Shown: positions 25,045 to 38,541 of the stretch, in pieces | Layout: each line of letters starts with the position of its first letter | Position numbering within the stretch: the first letter of the stretch is position 1 | Assembly (NCBI RefSeq): GCF_016591715.1 | Contig: NZ_AP024109.1 | Span: forward strand, 6,136,001 to 6,200,000 | Source: Mesorhizobium sp. J8 | Lineage (GTDB): Bacteria; Pseudomonadota; Alphaproteobacteria; Rhizobiales; Rhizobiaceae | Length of the DNA: 64,000 bases | Reading direction: 5' to 3' | Translations under genes and position numbers: made by a program | The notes under the pieces: model-generated | What the model saw: the letters and a program-made list of their open reading frames with translations, nothing else | What the model was told of the DNA's origin: nothing | Databases searched by the model: none

Positions 25045-26397
25045 TCAGACGCGTTTGCGATAGAGGGTGTCGAGCCATACCGCGATCACCAGCACGGCAC
25101 CGACGACGATGCTCTGCAGCGGCGAGTCGACGCCGAGCAGCACCATGCCGGACTGCAGCGATTGCATCAGCAGCGCGCCGAGCATGGCGCCGAGCACGGT
25201 TCCGGAACCGCCGGCAAGCGACGTACCGCCGATGACGGCGGCGGCAATGACCAGCAGCTCGTCCAGCGTGCCGAGCGCATTGGTCGACGAATTCTGCCTG
25301 GCCGACGAGATCGCCGCCGCGATCGTCGCCAGCACGCCCACGATCATGAACACCTTCATGGTGATCCAGCGCGTGTTGATGCCGGCGAGGTTGGCCGCTT
25401 CCGGATTGCCGCCGATGGCGAAGACATAGCGGCCGAAGCGCGTGCGCTTGGTGACGAAGGTCATGATCAGGCCGACGGCGACCGCCATCAGCACCGGAAT
25501 GGCGATGCCATGCGCGATGAACAGCCCGCCCTCGGGGACGGTGATGTTGTTGGCGGCGGCGTAGCGGTTCACGATACCGACCGGCCAGGGATAGGAGTTG
25601 GCGAGCCAGACGGCGCCCAGGATGATCGCGCAGGTGACCGTGGCGAGCAGCGTCTCGGCCCAGACCGGACGTAGCGGGAAACGGAAGCGCTTGCGCTGCA
25701 CGCGGCCGTTATAATGCATGAAAATGACCGCAAGGCAGGCGACGATGCCGACGACCCAGCTCCATTTGGCGCCGATCGAACCCGCCGGGCCGCCGCCCAT
25801 CAGCTGGAAGGTGGTGTCGAGCGGCGCCACGGTCTGGCCGCTGGTGACCCACCAGGCAGCGCCCCGCCACACCAGCAATCCGCCCAGCGTGACGATGAAG
25901 GCCGGCACTTCGAGATAGGCGATGATGAAGCCCTGGAAGGCGCCGATGATGAGGCCGAGCGCCAGGCCGATCAGCAATGCCAGGACCCATATCCAGGGAT
26001 TGCCCAATTCGAGCCCGACGAAGCGCACCAGGAAATGCACTTGGGCAAAGCCCATGATCATGCCGATCACCCCTTCGGCCGATCCGACCGACAGGTCGAT
26101 GTTGCGCATGACGATGACCAGCACCATGCCGGAAGCCATGATCGCCACGGCCGACGTCTGCACCGACAGGTTCCATAGATTGCGCGGCGTGAGGAAGGTG
26201 CGGCTGTCGAAGTCGAGCGGATTGACGCCGAGCCGCAGGCTGGAGATCACATGCAGCCCGACCCAGATCAAGAGCAGCGCGCCGATCATGCCGAGCATGC
26301 GGGTGTCGAGCTCGGTCGCCTTCAGGAACCGGGCGACGGCGCCCAGTTCCGACGCGCGCGCGGTGTCGGCCGGTTGCGTGGACGTCGTGTCGGTCAT
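25045..26397 (-). CDS. Sugar ABC transporter permease (XylH/FrcC-like)
   Basis: A 450-residue inner-membrane protein of the carbohydrate-uptake-2 permease family. It has about ten or more helices. The early motif [11 protein letters not shown] and the late motif [15 protein letters not shown] followed by [16 protein letters not shown] are family landmarks. Its length is nearer XylH than RbsC or FrcC (about 330-360), owing to a central insertion with the charged [13 protein letters not shown] segment around residue 235. It lies between the binding-protein and ATPase genes and presumably forms a homodimeric channel. The gap to the binding protein holds a repeat and a hairpin. Confidence 0.88.
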   Translation of the reverse strand: MTDTTSTQPADTARASELGAVARFLKATELDTRMLGMIGALLLIWVGLHVISSLRLGVNPLDFDSRTFLTPRNLWNLSVQTSAVAIMASGMVLVIVMRNIDLSVGSAEGVIGMIMGFAQVHFLVRFVGLELGNPWIWVLALLIGLALGLIIGAFQGFIIAYLEVPAFIVTLGGLLVWRGAAWWVTSGQTVAPLDTTFQLMGGGPAGSIGAKWSWVVGIVACLAVIFMHYNGRVQRKRFRFPLRPVWAETLLATVTCAIILGAVWLANSYPWPVGIVNRYAAANNITVPEGGLFIAHGIAIPVLMAVAVGLIMTFVTKRTRFGRYVFAIGGNPEAANLAGINTRWITMKVFMIVGVLATIAAAISSARQNSSTNALGTLDELLVIAAAVIGGTSLAGGSGTVLGAMLGALLMQSLQSGMVLLGVDSPLQSIVVGAVLVIAVWLDTLYRKRV

Positions 26398-26501
26398 GAT
26401 TTCCTCCCGCCGGCTTGCCCGTCTGCGGGTGCCGGAGCAAGCCTAGAAGCTATCCGCTAGAGGCGGAACGGCAATCTTCGAGAAAACGCCGCGGCTTTAA
26501 A

Positions 26502-26545
26502 GCAATCCCAGGAAAAGTGCGTAGCGGTTTTCCGTCCGGGATTGC
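26502..26545. repeat. Family A palindromic repeat
   Basis: Outer arms GCAATCCC (26502-26509) and GGGATTGC (26538-26545) enclose inner arms GGAAAA and TTTTCC around GTGCGTAGCGG. A variant lies at 45772-45813, and a related core at 8157-8207. It is inside the sugar-transporter operon. Confidence 0.7.
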
Positions 26546-26558
26546 GGCAACAAAGAAA

Positions 26559-26583
26559 TGGAGCGGTTCGATGAACCGCTCCA
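26559..26583 (-). terminator. Intercistronic hairpin after the sugar-binding protein gene
   Basis: Arms TGGAGCGGTTC (26559-26569) and GAACCGCTCCA (26573-26583) with a 3-base loop make an 11-base perfect stem. On the minus strand it is followed by TTTCTTTG. It lies between the binding-protein and permease genes, where partial termination or RNA stabilisation commonly raises the binding protein over the membrane parts. Confidence 0.6.
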
Positions 26584-26621
26584 GGCGCGGCGCAAGGTTT
26601 TTGGTCCAGTGTCGGCAAAGC

Positions 26622-27662
26622 TCAGTCGCAGACCTTGACGCTGCCAGCGGGCACGCCCGCACAGACTTCGTCCTTCTTGATCCAGCCGGCGTCGATGACG
26701 ACGTTGAGATTGTCCTTGGTGATCGCGATCGGGGTCAGGAACAGCGACTTGACGGTGTTGCCGCCGGGCGTCGTGAAGTCCTTGGCGCCGGCGATGTCGC
26801 CCATCTTCTTGCCGTCCGCGAGCTGCGAGGCGATCTCGGCGGCGTTCTTGCCGAGCTCGCGCGCGTCCTTCCACACCGACACGGTTTGCGTGCCGAGCGC
26901 GATGCGGTTGAGTGCCGCGTGGTCGCCGTCCTGACCGGAAACCGGAACGGTGCCGGCCAGGCCCTGTGCTGTGAGCGCAGCGACGACGCCGCCGGCGGTG
27001 CCGTCATTGGCGGCCACGACCGCGTCCACCTTGTTGTCGTTGGCGGTCAGGAACTGCTCCATGTTCTTCTGCGCGTTGGCGGGCAGCCAACCGTCGGTGT
27101 AAGCCTCGCCGACATTCTTGATCTTGCCGCTGTCGATCGCTTCCTTCAGCACTTCCATGGAGCCCGAGAACAGGAAATCGGCGTTCGGATCGGAACCCGA
27201 GCCCTTGATGAAGACGTAGTTGCCTTCGGGCTTGGCCTTGAACACCTCGCGGGCCTGCATGCGGCCGACTTCCTTGTTGTCGAAGGTCAGGTAGAACACG
27301 TCCTTGTTCTCGATCAGGCGGTCATAGCCGACGACCGGGATGCCTTCGTCGAGCGCCTTCTGCACCGCCGGGCCGATTGCCGAGGCGTCCTGCGCCAGGA
27401 TGATCAGCGCGTTGGCGCCCTGCGAGATCAGGCTTTCGACGTCGGTCAGTTGCTTGCCGGGATTGGACTGCGCGTCGGCCGAGATATACTTGTCGCCGGC
27501 GGCCTCGATGGCCTTCTTCATCGCCGCTTCGTCGGTCTTCCAGCGCTCTTCCTGGAAATTCGACCACGACACGCCGATGACCTTGTCCTTCGCCTCGGCG
27601 ACCGACGCCAGCGTCAGCGACATGGCAACGCCCGCCAGAATGGCGGCTGCGAATTTCTTCAT
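26622..27662 (-). CDS. Periplasmic sugar-binding protein (XylF-like)
   Basis: A 346-residue type I periplasmic binding protein. Residues 1-23 are a signal peptide ending SVAEA. The mature start [20 protein letters not shown] is XylF-like. The ligand-binding landmarks [26 protein letters not shown] and [11 protein letters not shown] follow. The XylF-like motifs suggest xylose or a related aldose, but related rhizobial systems carry fructose, mannose and ribose, so the sugar is not fixed. I start at 27662, with GGAGG upstream. It is the first gene of the operon; a sigma-70-like promoter is at 27745-27773. Confidence 0.88.
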   Translation of the reverse strand: MKKFAAAILAGVAMSLTLASVAEAKDKVIGVSWSNFQEERWKTDEAAMKKAIEAAGDKYISADAQSNPGKQLTDVESLISQGANALIILAQDASAIGPAVQKALDEGIPVVGYDRLIENKDVFYLTFDNKEVGRMQAREVFKAKPEGNYVFIKGSGSDPNADFLFSGSMEVLKEAIDSGKIKNVGEAYTDGWLPANAQKNMEQFLTANDNKVDAVVAANDGTAGGVVAALTAQGLAGTVPVSGQDGDHAALNRIALGTQTVSVWKDARELGKNAAEIASQLADGKKMGDIAGAKDFTTPGGNTVKSLFLTPIAITKDNLNVVIDAGWIKKDEVCAGVPAGSVKVCD

Positions 27663-27744
27663 GATATCCTCCCTGCGCCCCGTGCGGCGCGACCCAAACT
27701 GGCCCGAAGGCCTGCACAGAGGCTTTTTTTCGAGCCTCAAAAAA

Positions 27745-27773
27745 ATAGTGATCCAGCAAAACGACGCTGTCAA
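27745..27773 (-). promoter_or_regulatory. Sigma-70-like promoter of the sugar ABC operon
   Basis: On the minus strand a perfect -35 TTGACA (27773-27768) and a weak -10 CACTAT (27750-27745) are 17 bases apart. The leader then carries a GAGGCT...AGCCTC stem (27719-27738). Confidence 0.55.
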
Positions 27774-27782
27774 CTGCGATTC

Positions 27783-27800
27783 TGATGGGTTTTGATGGGT
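27783..27800. promoter_or_regulatory. Direct repeat next to the sugar promoter
   Basis: TGATGGGT occurs twice (27783-27790 and 27793-27800), one helical turn apart, just upstream of the -35 element. It may bind the divergent ROK regulator or an activator. Confidence 0.35.
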
Positions 27801-27932
27801 GCGGACATTTTTTTCGACATTCGCAATAAATAATGACATGAACCCCGGCTTCTGTCACAATCCCTAGCGTGTCAGCGACAGGCCATGGCATCATCACAAG
27901 GCCGCGATGACGCGGGAGGAACGTGCGAGACA

Positions 27933-29168
27933 ATGTCGGTCGGGATCCGCCACGACGATTTGCGCCGGCGCAATCGCGCCATGGTGATTTCGGCCGTGCG
28001 CCGCGCCGGCCAGCCGTCGCGGACGGAGATCGCCGCCACCACCGGGCTCAGCCACTCGACCATTTCGGCGATCTCCGCCGATCTGATCCAGGAAGGTATC
28101 CTCACGGAAAGCAAGGCCAGCGAGCCGACGGCGTTGAAACGCGGCCGGCCGCAGATCGGCCTGGCGCTGAACCCCGAAGCCGCCGCGGTGCTGACGGTGG
28201 TGCTTTCGCTGAACTTCCTGTCGGTTGCCGTGATCGACTATGCCGGCCAGGTGGTTGCCGAGGAACAGCTGCGCCTGGACACGCTCGTCATGCCTCGCGA
28301 CGAGCTGATCGGCGAATGCTTGGCGATCGTCCGGCGCCGGCTGCAGGATCCCGACCTCGACGTGGGCAGCGTCGCCCGCATCGCGATGGGCATCCAGGGC
28401 ATCACCGATTCCCATTCGCGCGCCATGCTGTGGTCGCCGATCACGCCGCTGACCGATATCCCGTTCGCCGACCTTCTCGAGACGGAATTCGGCATCCCCG
28501 CCACCATGGAGAACGACTGCAACATGATGGCGGTGGCGCTGCAATGGCGCGATCCCGACCGCTATCGCGACGACTTCATCGCCATCCTCTTGTCGCATGG
28601 TATCGGCATGGGTCTGGTGCTGAAGGGCGCGTTGTTCACCGGCACGCATTCCTCCGGCGGCGAGTTCGGGCACATGATCCACCGTCCCGGCGGCGCGCTT
28701 TGCCGCTGCGGCCGGCGCGGCTGCGTCGAGGCCTATGCCGGCAATTACGCGATCTGGCGCAGCGCCATGGGCATAAGCGAGGATGCCGCGCCGACCGACG
28801 TCGGCGACGCCGACATGCGCGCGCTTGCCGCAAAGGCCCGGCAACAGGACGGCCCTGAGCGGGAGGCTTATCGCCGGGCCGGCGAAGCGCTGGGCTTCGG
28901 CCTTGGCAGCCTGTTCGCGCTGATCGACCCGGCGCCCGTCGCGATGGTCGGCGTCAGCGCGGCCGCCTTCGACCTGATCGAGCCGGCGCTGAGGAAGGCG
29001 ATCGCCCAGACCGCCGGCGGCCAGCATTCGGAATCGATCTCCTTCGACACCGAGCCGAACGAGCTGCCGCTGATCCGCGAAGGCTGCGCCATGCGCGCGC
29101 TGACCTTCGTCGACCAGGAAATCTTCGCGCCGGGCATGCAGGCGCGAGCGGGCAAGCACGTCGCATAG
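27933..29168 (+). CDS. ROK-family transcription regulator, candidate repressor of the sugar transporter
   Basis: A 411-residue XylR/NagC-type ROK protein. The N-terminal winged HTH (about 10-70) has RTEIAATTGLSHSTISAI. The sugar-kinase-like ROK domain follows, with SSGGEFGHMIH and the zinc motif CRCGRRGCVE near residue 265. ROK regulators bind a sugar or sugar phosphate and release their operator. It is divergent from the sugar ABC operon, the usual arrangement for its target. I start at 27933; an ATG at 27885 would add 16 residues. No sugar isomerase or kinase gene is in the window, so the catabolic genes must be elsewhere. Confidence 0.85.
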   Translation: MSVGIRHDDLRRRNRAMVISAVRRAGQPSRTEIAATTGLSHSTISAISADLIQEGILTESKASEPTALKRGRPQIGLALNPEAAAVLTVVLSLNFLSVAVIDYAGQVVAEEQLRLDTLVMPRDELIGECLAIVRRRLQDPDLDVGSVARIAMGIQGITDSHSRAMLWSPITPLTDIPFADLLETEFGIPATMENDCNMMAVALQWRDPDRYRDDFIAILLSHGIGMGLVLKGALFTGTHSSGGEFGHMIHRPGGALCRCGRRGCVEAYAGNYAIWRSAMGISEDAAPTDVGDADMRALAAKARQQDGPEREAYRRAGEALGFGLGSLFALIDPAPVAMVGVSAAAFDLIEPALRKAIAQTAGGQHSESISFDTEPNELPLIREGCAMRALTFVDQEIFAPGMQARAGKHVA

Positions 29169-29185
29169 GCGCAAGGGATATGCTG

Positions 29186-29310
29186 AGATTCAGGTCAGGC
29201 CGAGTCGAGAATGGTGGATTCCGAGAACCGGAACGGAGCGTACTTTTGGGTACGTGAGTACCGGAAGCGCAGGAAGCTGCCATTCGCAGGCCGGCCTCAC
29301 CTGAATATCT
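29186..29310. repeat. Family C intergenic repeat, copy 2
   Basis: The ends are inverted (GATTCAGGTCAGGCC and GGCCTCACCTGAATAT). The middle carries GCGTACTT, GTGAGTACCG and GAAGCGCAG, matching the repeat at 15472-15576. It fills the gap between the convergent ROK and phoB genes. Confidence 0.65.
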
Positions 29311-29318
29311 GCATATCC

Positions 29319-30008
29319 CTAGTCCTCGCGGATGGCATAGCCCGCGCCTCGGATGGTGCGTATGACGTCCGGCATGCGGCCGTTGTTGACGGCCTTGCGC
29401 AGCCGCCCGACATGGACGTCCACCGTGCGCTCGTCGATATAGATCGTCTCGCCCCAGACATTGTCGAGCAGCTGGCTGCGCGAGAACACGCGGCCGGGGT
29501 GGCGCATCATGAATTCGAGCAGCCGGAACTCGGTCGGGCCGAGCCTGATCTCGCTCTTCTTGCGGTAGACGCGGTGCGATTCGCGGTCGAGCACGATGTC
29601 GCCGACCTTGAGCACGCTGGACAGCACCTCCGGCTTGGCGCGGCGCAGCAGAGCCTTGACGCGCGCCATGAACTCCGGCGTCGAGAACGGCTTGACCAGA
29701 TAGTCGTCGGCGCCGGTGGACAAACCTCGAACCCGATCGCTCTCTTCACCTCGCGCGGTCAGCATGATGATCGGCAGCCGCTCGGTCTCGGGCCGCATCC
29801 TGAGACGCCGGCAGAGCTCGATGCCGGAAACCGCCGGCACCATCCAGTCGAGCACGAGCAGGTCGGGAACGTTTTCCTGAAGGCGGATTTCGGCCTCGTC
29901 GCCGCGGGTCACCACTTCCACCTGGTAGCCCTCGGATTCGAGATTGTAGCGGAGCAGCACCCCCAGCGGCTCCTCGTCCTCCACCACCATGATGCGTGGC
30001 GCGATCAT
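29319..30008 (-). CDS. phoB: Phosphate regulon response regulator PhoB
   Basis: A 229-residue OmpR-family regulator. The receiver (1-120) has MVVEDEEPL, the phosphoacceptor in LLVLDWMVPAVSG and the Lys in YLVKPFSTPEF. The C-terminal winged helix (about 130-225) has the recognition region YIDERTVDVHVGRLRKA, characteristic of PhoB. It binds Pho boxes when phosphate is low. It is the last gene of pstSCAB-phoU-phoB, 16 bases after phoU. No phoR gene is in the window. Confidence 0.95.
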   Translation of the reverse strand: MIAPRIMVVEDEEPLGVLLRYNLESEGYQVEVVTRGDEAEIRLQENVPDLLVLDWMVPAVSGIELCRRLRMRPETERLPIIMLTARGEESDRVRGLSTGADDYLVKPFSTPEFMARVKALLRRAKPEVLSSVLKVGDIVLDRESHRVYRKKSEIRLGPTEFRLLEFMMRHPGRVFSRSQLLDNVWGETIYIDERTVDVHVGRLRKAVNNGRMPDVIRTIRGAGYAIRED

Positions 30009-30024
30009 CGGGGTAACCTTTTCG

Positions 30025-30732
30025 TCAGGCAGCCGGAGCCGACATTGCCGTCTCGTCCTGCTTCGGACGGTTGGCGGGCAATTGCGTGCCGGTCAGCACA
30101 TAATAGGCGTTCTCGGCGATGTTGGTCACATGGTCGCCGATGCGCTCGAGGTTCTTGGCGCAGAACAGAAGATGCGTGCAAGCGGTGATGTTGCGCGGAT
30201 CCTCCATCATGTAGGTCAGCAGCTCGCGGAAGACGGCCGTGTATTTGACGTCGATGCGCTCGTCGTCGTTGCGCAGTCTGGCCAGCGCCGTGGCATCGCC
30301 CACCGTATATTCCTGGATCACGCCCTGGACCTGGATCAGCACCATCTGCGCCATGGAATCGATCGAATGCGTGAGGTCCCGCGGCGCGGCGCTGACGCCG
30401 ACCGAGCCGACGCGCTTGGCGATGTTCTTGGCGAGATCGCCGATGCGCTCGAGGTCGCCCGCCATGCGGATCGCTCCCACCACGCTGCGCAGGTCGTCGG
30501 CCATCGGCTGGCGCTTGGCGATCAACGTGATGGCGCGGTCGTCAAGCTCGCGCTGTCTCGCGTCCATGATGGCGTCGTCGGAGACGACGCGCTGCGCCAG
30601 CGCGTTGTCGCTTTCGAGCAGCGCCCTGGTCGAGGCGCCGACCATCGAGGCGGCGAGGTCGCCCATGTCGTTGATGAGCCGGCTGATCTGCCTCAGATCC
30701 TCGTCGAAGGAGGCGACGGTATGTTCGGCCAT
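30025..30732 (-). CDS. phoU: Phosphate-signalling protein PhoU
   Basis: A 235-residue all-helical protein with two PhoU repeats. Metal-binding E/D-rich motifs occur in AGDLERIGDLAKNIAKR near residue 85 and CAKNLERIGDHVTNIAENA near residue 190. PhoU links the Pst transporter to the PhoR/PhoB system and limits phosphate uptake. I start at 30732 (MAEHTVASFDEDL), the usual PhoU opening; the longer frame is antisense-like. It lies 20 bases after pstB in the pst operon. Confidence 0.95.
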   Translation of the reverse strand: MAEHTVASFDEDLRQISRLINDMGDLAASMVGASTRALLESDNALAQRVVSDDAIMDARQRELDDRAITLIAKRQPMADDLRSVVGAIRMAGDLERIGDLAKNIAKRVGSVGVSAAPRDLTHSIDSMAQMVLIQVQGVIQEYTVGDATALARLRNDDERIDVKYTAVFRELLTYMMEDPRNITACTHLLFCAKNLERIGDHVTNIAENAYYVLTGTQLPANRPKQDETAMSAPAA

Positions 30733-30752
30733 GATGATGTCCTCGTATGTGC

Positions 30753-31556
30753 TTAGCCGAAGCGGCCGGTGATGTAGTCCTGCGTGCGCTTCTCGCGGGG
30801 CGAGGTGAAGATCTTCTCGGTCCGGTCGAACTCCACCAGTTCGCCCAGATACATGAACGCCGTCTGCCGCGACACGCGCGCCGCCTGCTGCATGTTGTGG
30901 GTGACGATGACGATCGTGTAGTCGGCCTGCAATTCGTCGATCAGTTCCTCGATCTTGGCCGTCGACAGCGGATCCAGCGCCGAGGCCGGCTCGTCGAGCA
31001 GGATGACCTCGGGCTTCACCGCCACGGTGCGGGCGATGCACAGGCGCTGCTGCTGGCCGCCCGAGAGGCTCTGGCCGCTGGCGTTGAGCTTGTCCTTGAC
31101 TTCGCTCCAGAGCGCGGCGCGCTTCAGCGCCGACTCGACGCGGTTGTCCATCTCGGCCTTGCTGATCTTCTCGTAGAGCCTGACGCCGAAGGCGATGTTC
31201 TCGTAGATCGACATCGGGAACGGCGTCGGCTTCTGGAACACCATGCCGATCTTGGTCCTGAGCAGGTTGAGGTCCTGCGAGCGGTCGAGGATGTTCTTGC
31301 CGTCGAGCAGCACCTGGCCCTCGGCGCTCTGTTTCGGATAGAGCTCGTAGATGCGGTTGAGCACGCGCAGCAGCGTCGACTTCCCGCAGCCCGACGGGCC
31401 GATGAAGGCCGTCACGCTGCGCTCGGGCAGGGACAGGTTGATGTCCTTCAGCGCCTTCGACTGGCCATAGTAGAAGTTGAGGTTCTTGACCTCGATCTTG
31501 GCCTTCTCGACGGTCGTGTCGGGTGCGTTCAGGTCGGTGGACAACATCGGTTTCAT
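30753..31556 (-). CDS. pstB: Phosphate ABC transporter ATPase PstB
   Basis: A 267-residue ABC ATPase. Walker A is GPSGCGKST near residue 45; the signature LSGGQQQR and Walker [13 protein letters not shown] follow. PstB proteins carry [15 protein letters not shown] near residue 95, which is present. It drives high-affinity phosphate import with PstA and PstC. The start at 31556 overlaps the end of pstA by ATGA, so the two are translationally coupled. Confidence 0.95.
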   Translation of the reverse strand: MKPMLSTDLNAPDTTVEKAKIEVKNLNFYYGQSKALKDINLSLPERSVTAFIGPSGCGKSTLLRVLNRIYELYPKQSAEGQVLLDGKNILDRSQDLNLLRTKIGMVFQKPTPFPMSIYENIAFGVRLYEKISKAEMDNRVESALKRAALWSEVKDKLNASGQSLSGGQQQRLCIARTVAVKPEVILLDEPASALDPLSTAKIEELIDELQADYTIVIVTHNMQQAARVSRQTAFMYLGELVEFDRTEKIFTSPREKRTQDYITGRFG

Positions 31557-32404
31557 CTGTCCTCTCTGCGTCCGGTTAGGCTGCGGGCGAAGATGCTCAG
31601 CCCGAGAACCGTCAGGGTGATTATGAGTGCGCCCGTCCAGGCCAGCTGCTGCCATTCCTCGTAAGGGCTGAGAGCGAACTGGAAGATGGTCACCGGCAGG
31701 CTGGCCATCGGGGCATTGAGATTGCTCGACCAGAATTGGTTGTTGAGCGCGGTAAAGAGGAGCGGCGCCGTCTCGCCGGAGATGCGGGCGATCGCCAGAA
31801 GGATGCCGGTGACGATGCCGGAGAGCGCCGCGCGGTAGGCGACGGAGCGGATCACCACCCAGCGCGGCGCGCCGATGGCCGTGCCTGCCTCGCGCAGCGC
31901 GTTGGGCACGAGGTTCAGCATGTCCTCGGTGGTGCGCACCACGACGGGTATCACCAGGATCGACAGCGCGACGGCGCCGGCGATCGCCGAGAAATGCCCC
32001 ATCGGCCGCACCATCAGCTCGTAGACGAACAGGCCGACGATGATCGAAGGCGCCGACAAAAGGATGTCGTTGATGAAGCGCACCACCGTCGTGAGCCGCG
32101 AGAATCGCCCATATTCCGCCATGTAGGTGCCGGCCAGCACGCCGATCGGCGTGCCGACGACGATACCGATGATGGTCATGACGATGCTGCCGTAGATGGC
32201 GTTGAGCAGGCCGCCGGCGTCGCCGGGCGGCGGCGTCATTTCCGTGAACACGGCAAGGTTCACCCCCGAGAGCCCCTTGTAGAGCAGGGCGCCGAGGATC
32301 AGCGCCAGCCAGGCGAGGCCGATGCCCGCAGCGATGACGCACAGCGCCATCATCACGGCGTTCTTGCGCTTGCGGCTTTGGTGAAGCGATTGGGCAGTCG
32401 ACAT
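31553..32404 (-). CDS. pstA: Phosphate ABC transporter permease PstA
   Basis: A 283-residue inner-membrane permease with six main helices. The first is near residues 18-40 ([20 protein letters not shown]). The cytoplasmic coupling loop [18 protein letters not shown] near residue 165 contacts PstB. It lies three bases after pstC and overlaps pstB by four bases. Confidence 0.93.
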   Translation of the reverse strand: MSTAQSLHQSRKRKNAVMMALCVIAAGIGLAWLALILGALLYKGLSGVNLAVFTEMTPPPGDAGGLLNAIYGSIVMTIIGIVVGTPIGVLAGTYMAEYGRFSRLTTVVRFINDILLSAPSIIVGLFVYELMVRPMGHFSAIAGAVALSILVIPVVVRTTEDMLNLVPNALREAGTAIGAPRWVVIRSVAYRAALSGIVTGILLAIARISGETAPLLFTALNNQFWSSNLNAPMASLPVTIFQFALSPYEEWQQLAWTGALIITLTVLGLSIFARSLTGRREDR

Positions 32405-32407
32405 CGG

Positions 32408-33394
32408 TCAGGCTCCCGTGCGGCTATCGATGCGCAACAGCATGTAGCGTGCGAGCGCGAGGATGATGAAGGTGATGATGAACAGGATCAGGCCGAGCGA
32501 CACCAGCGAGGATGTATAGAGATTGCCGTCGGCTTCGGTGAATTCGTTGGCGATGGTCGCCGAGATCGTCGTGCCCGGCGCGAACAGCGAGGCGCTGATG
32601 CGATGCGCGTTGCCGATGACGAAGGTGACGGCCATCGTCTCGCCAAGCGCTCGGCCGAGGCCCAGCATGACGCCGCCCATGATGCCGACGCGGGTATAGG
32701 GAATGGTCACGCGCCGGGTCACTTCCCAGGTCGTGCAGCCGATGCCGTAGGCCGATTCCTTCAGCACCGCCGGCACCGTGTCGAACACGTCCTTGGTGAT
32801 CGAGGTGATGAAGGGCAGCACCATGATGGCGAGGATCAGCGACGAGGTCAGCAGGCCGATGCCGTAGGGCGGACCGGCAAACAGGCTGGAGAGCCCCGGT
32901 ATGCCGTGGAAAAGGTTGATGATGAAAGGCTGCACCGTCGTCTGCAGGAACGGTGCGAAGACGAACAGGCCCCAGATGCCGTAGATGATGGAGGGAATGC
33001 CGGCGAGCAGTTCGACCGCGATGCCAATCGGGCGGCGGAGCGGGCGCGGGCAAAGCTCGGTCAGGAAGACGGCGATGCCAATGCCGATCGGCACGGCGAT
33101 GAGGATGGCGATCGCCGAGGTGACGATGGTGCCGTAGATGGGCGCGAGCGCGCCGAAATTCTCGGTGACCGGGTTCCAGGACTCGGTGGTCAGGAAGGAG
33201 AAGCCGAATTTCGACAGCGCCTCCCACGAGCCGGCGATCAGCGAGATAGCGACCCCACCGAGCAGAACCAGCACGAGGATGGCGGAAGCGCGCGTGGCCG
33301 CCCGGAAGACCATGTCGGTGACGGCGAAGCGGCGCACTGTCGCTTCCCTGGTCCGCATGGCGGACGATGTCGCGGCTTCGGAAATGGCTGTCAT
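32408..33394 (-). CDS. pstC: Phosphate ABC transporter permease PstC
   Basis: A 328-residue permease. Family signs are [15 protein letters not shown] near residue 105, the periplasmic loop and the coupling loop [15 protein letters not shown] near residue 220. I start at 33394 ([13 protein letters not shown]), after a GAGGGG box; the longer frame begins inside the upstream gap. It pairs with PstA to form the channel. It follows pstS by 65 bases. Confidence 0.93.
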   Translation of the reverse strand: MTAISEAATSSAMRTREATVRRFAVTDMVFRAATRASAILVLVLLGGVAISLIAGSWEALSKFGFSFLTTESWNPVTENFGALAPIYGTIVTSAIAILIAVPIGIGIAVFLTELCPRPLRRPIGIAVELLAGIPSIIYGIWGLFVFAPFLQTTVQPFIINLFHGIPGLSSLFAGPPYGIGLLTSSLILAIMVLPFITSITKDVFDTVPAVLKESAYGIGCTTWEVTRRVTIPYTRVGIMGGVMLGLGRALGETMAVTFVIGNAHRISASLFAPGTTISATIANEFTEADGNLYTSSLVSLGLILFIITFIILALARYMLLRIDSRTGA

Positions 33395-33459
33395 TGAGCC
33401 CCTCGCATTTCGAAAGAGACAGGAGGGCGCTGGAAGCGCCCCCCTTTGTTCGCCAAGAA

Positions 33460-34518
33460 TTACATGCCGGAGTAGAGCGGCTTGCCGTTCGCGTCGACGA
33501 TGTCCTTGCTCCACATTTCCTCGACGCTCTTCACGACCGAGTCGGGCATGGGAACGTAGTCCAGGCTGGAAGCCAGCTCGTCGCCCTTGGCATAGGACCA
33601 GGCGAAGAACTTGAGCGCTTCGGCCGTAGCCGCCGCGTCGTCCGGCTTCTTGTAGACGAGGATCCAGGTGGCCGAGGTCATCGGCCAGGATTCGGCACCG
33701 GCCTGGTTGGCCAGGATGACGCCGTAACCCGGCTGCGAGCTCCAGTCGGCATTGGCCGCGGCGGCCGAGAACGCGGCGGCGGTCGGCTCGACCTTCTTGC
33801 CGTCCTTGTTGATCAGGTCGGTATAGGTGAGCTTGTTCTGCTTGGCATAGGCGTATTCGACATAGCCGATCGCGCCACCGGTCTGGGAGACGTTGTTGGC
33901 GACGCCTTCATTGCCCTTGGCGCCGATGCCAACCGGCCATTCGAGCGCGGTGTTGACACCGACCTTCGACTTCCAGTCGGCGCTGACGTCGGCCAGGTAG
34001 TAGCTGAAGTTGAACGTGGTGCCCGAGCCGTCCGAACGGTGGACGACGGCGATCGCCTGGTCGGGCAGCTTGATGTCGGGGTTGAGCTTCTTGATCGCTT
34101 CGTCGTTCCAGTTGGTGATCTTGCCGGCGAAGATGTCGGCCAGCGTCGGGCCGTCGAGCACCAGTTCGCCCGGCTTGACGCCTTCGAGATTGACGACCGG
34201 AACGATGCCGCCCATCACCATCGGGAACTGCGCGAGCCCGGTGGAGTCGAGATCCTCGCCCTTCAGCGGCGCGTCGGAAGCGCCGAAGGTCACGGTCTTG
34301 GCCTTGATCTGCTTGATGCCGCCGCCGGAGCCGATCGACTGATAGTTGAGACCGATGCCGGTCTCCTTCTTGTAGGCGTCGGCCCACTTTGCATAGATCG
34401 GATAGGGGAAGGTGGCGCCGGCGCCGGAGATGTCGGCAGCCATCGCGGCGGCCATGCTAAGGGTTGATGCCGCAGCCATTGCAATCGCAACGGCCGCCGA
34501 GCGGATGAAATGTCTCAT
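33460..34518 (-). CDS. pstS: Periplasmic phosphate-binding protein PstS
   Basis: A 352-residue binding protein with a signal peptide ending near AAAMAA (residue 27). The mature start [16 protein letters not shown] is diagnostic of PstS, and the phosphate-contact motifs FGASDAPL and [11 protein letters not shown] are present. It is the first gene of the operon pstSCAB-phoU-phoB. A Pho box of three units lies about 80 bases upstream. Confidence 0.96.
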   Translation of the reverse strand: MRHFIRSAAVAIAMAAASTLSMAAAMAADISGAGATFPYPIYAKWADAYKKETGIGLNYQSIGSGGGIKQIKAKTVTFGASDAPLKGEDLDSTGLAQFPMVMGGIVPVVNLEGVKPGELVLDGPTLADIFAGKITNWNDEAIKKLNPDIKLPDQAIAVVHRSDGSGTTFNFSYYLADVSADWKSKVGVNTALEWPVGIGAKGNEGVANNVSQTGGAIGYVEYAYAKQNKLTYTDLINKDGKKVEPTAAAFSAAAANADWSSQPGYGVILANQAGAESWPMTSATWILVYKKPDDAAATAEALKFFAWSYAKGDELASSLDYVPMPDSVVKSVEEMWSKDIVDANGKPLYSGM

Positions 34519-34595
34519 GTGGCCTGCTCCTGTTCGGAAGATGGTCTTTCGGCACCCGTTCTATCGGCGCCCGGTGAGCGCAATAGCCCTCGATT

Positions 34596-34624
34596 ATTAC
34601 AGTCGCATGACAGTTTCGTGTCAG
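34596..34624 (-). promoter_or_regulatory. Pho box of the pst operon
   Basis: On the minus strand three units CTGACAC, CTGTCAT and CTGTAAT repeat every 11 bases (34624-34618, 34613-34607, 34602-34596) with A/T- or GC-rich four-base spacers. The first two match the PhoB consensus CTGTCAT-N4-CTGTCAT well. The site lies upstream of pstS. Confidence 0.85.
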
Positions 34625-34735
34625 CCCGGTAACGTCTGAAAGGGATGCCTGGAGAGGGGGGCGGCGGCCCAGCAAGGACCGGCCGGAGTTTGCGGTGGAA
34701 ATCAGTAACTTGTCTGACTTTTGAAGGAAAATTAT

Positions 34736-34762
34736 CCCGGCGGCCGCGTCGCGGCCGCCGGG
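34736..34762 (-). terminator. GC hairpin after the hybrid kinase gene
   Basis: Arms CCCGGCGGCCGC and GCGGCCGCCGGG with loop GTC form a 12-base perfect stem. On the minus strand it is followed by ATAATTTTCC, so it probably ends transcription from the hybrid kinase before the pst promoter. Confidence 0.6.
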
Positions 34763-35005
34763 AAATAAAATCCGGACGAGAGCGCGTTGCCTGAGCACCA
34801 GAGCGGATCATGGCCTGGCCATCGCCGAAAACAGGTCCGTTGGGGTAGAGTCGACGCTGTTTCTTGTTGGCGGTCGCTGCTCCCGCCCGTAACCGAAGGG
34901 CGGAAATCGATGACCACATTGTCCAAGCTTGGCTTTTGCTTTGGTATGGCGCGATCGCACCATACGCGTGCGTCAACGCCTTGATCTCGCCTGCCGCTAA
35001 ATTCT

Positions 35006-38344
<3,339 letters not shown>

Positions 38345-38541
38345 TCCTACCCCCAAGGCCGAACCGTGCAGGTTCGTTGCGGAATGTGCCCGATAAGCAT
38401 TAACGATCCGCTAACCATAATGATGCAACCGCCTGCCGCCTGGTGCCGTTGAGGCGGATTGCGATCATGGCACCGGCTGCGGTAATCCGCCCGTTGACGA
38501 TCGAGGCAACGACGCATCATAAGGTGTCTGAGGTGTTGCTA

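Larger units (their letters stand above)
34519..35005. other. Intergenic region upstream of pstS
   Basis: This 487-base gap holds the pst leader, the Pho box (34596-34624), a perfect GC hairpin (34736-34762) and a shorter dyad near 34948-34967 (TATGGCGCGATCGCACCATA). I see no gene in it; in particular there is no phoR. Confidence 0.6.

Noticed and set aside
27894-29174. Open minus-strand frame of 426 codons opposite the ROK gene
   Set aside because: The ROK protein has HTH and zinc motifs; the opposite frame has none.
31736-33397. Open plus-strand frame of 553 codons across pstA and pstC
   Set aside because: It is antisense to two certain genes and very rich in Arg, Asp, Gly and His, the usual shadow in high-GC DNA.
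34948-34967. Dyad TATGGCGCGATCGCACCATA as an operator
   Set aside because: It lies just after the hybrid-kinase stop and is more likely part of termination; no nearby start fits an operator.
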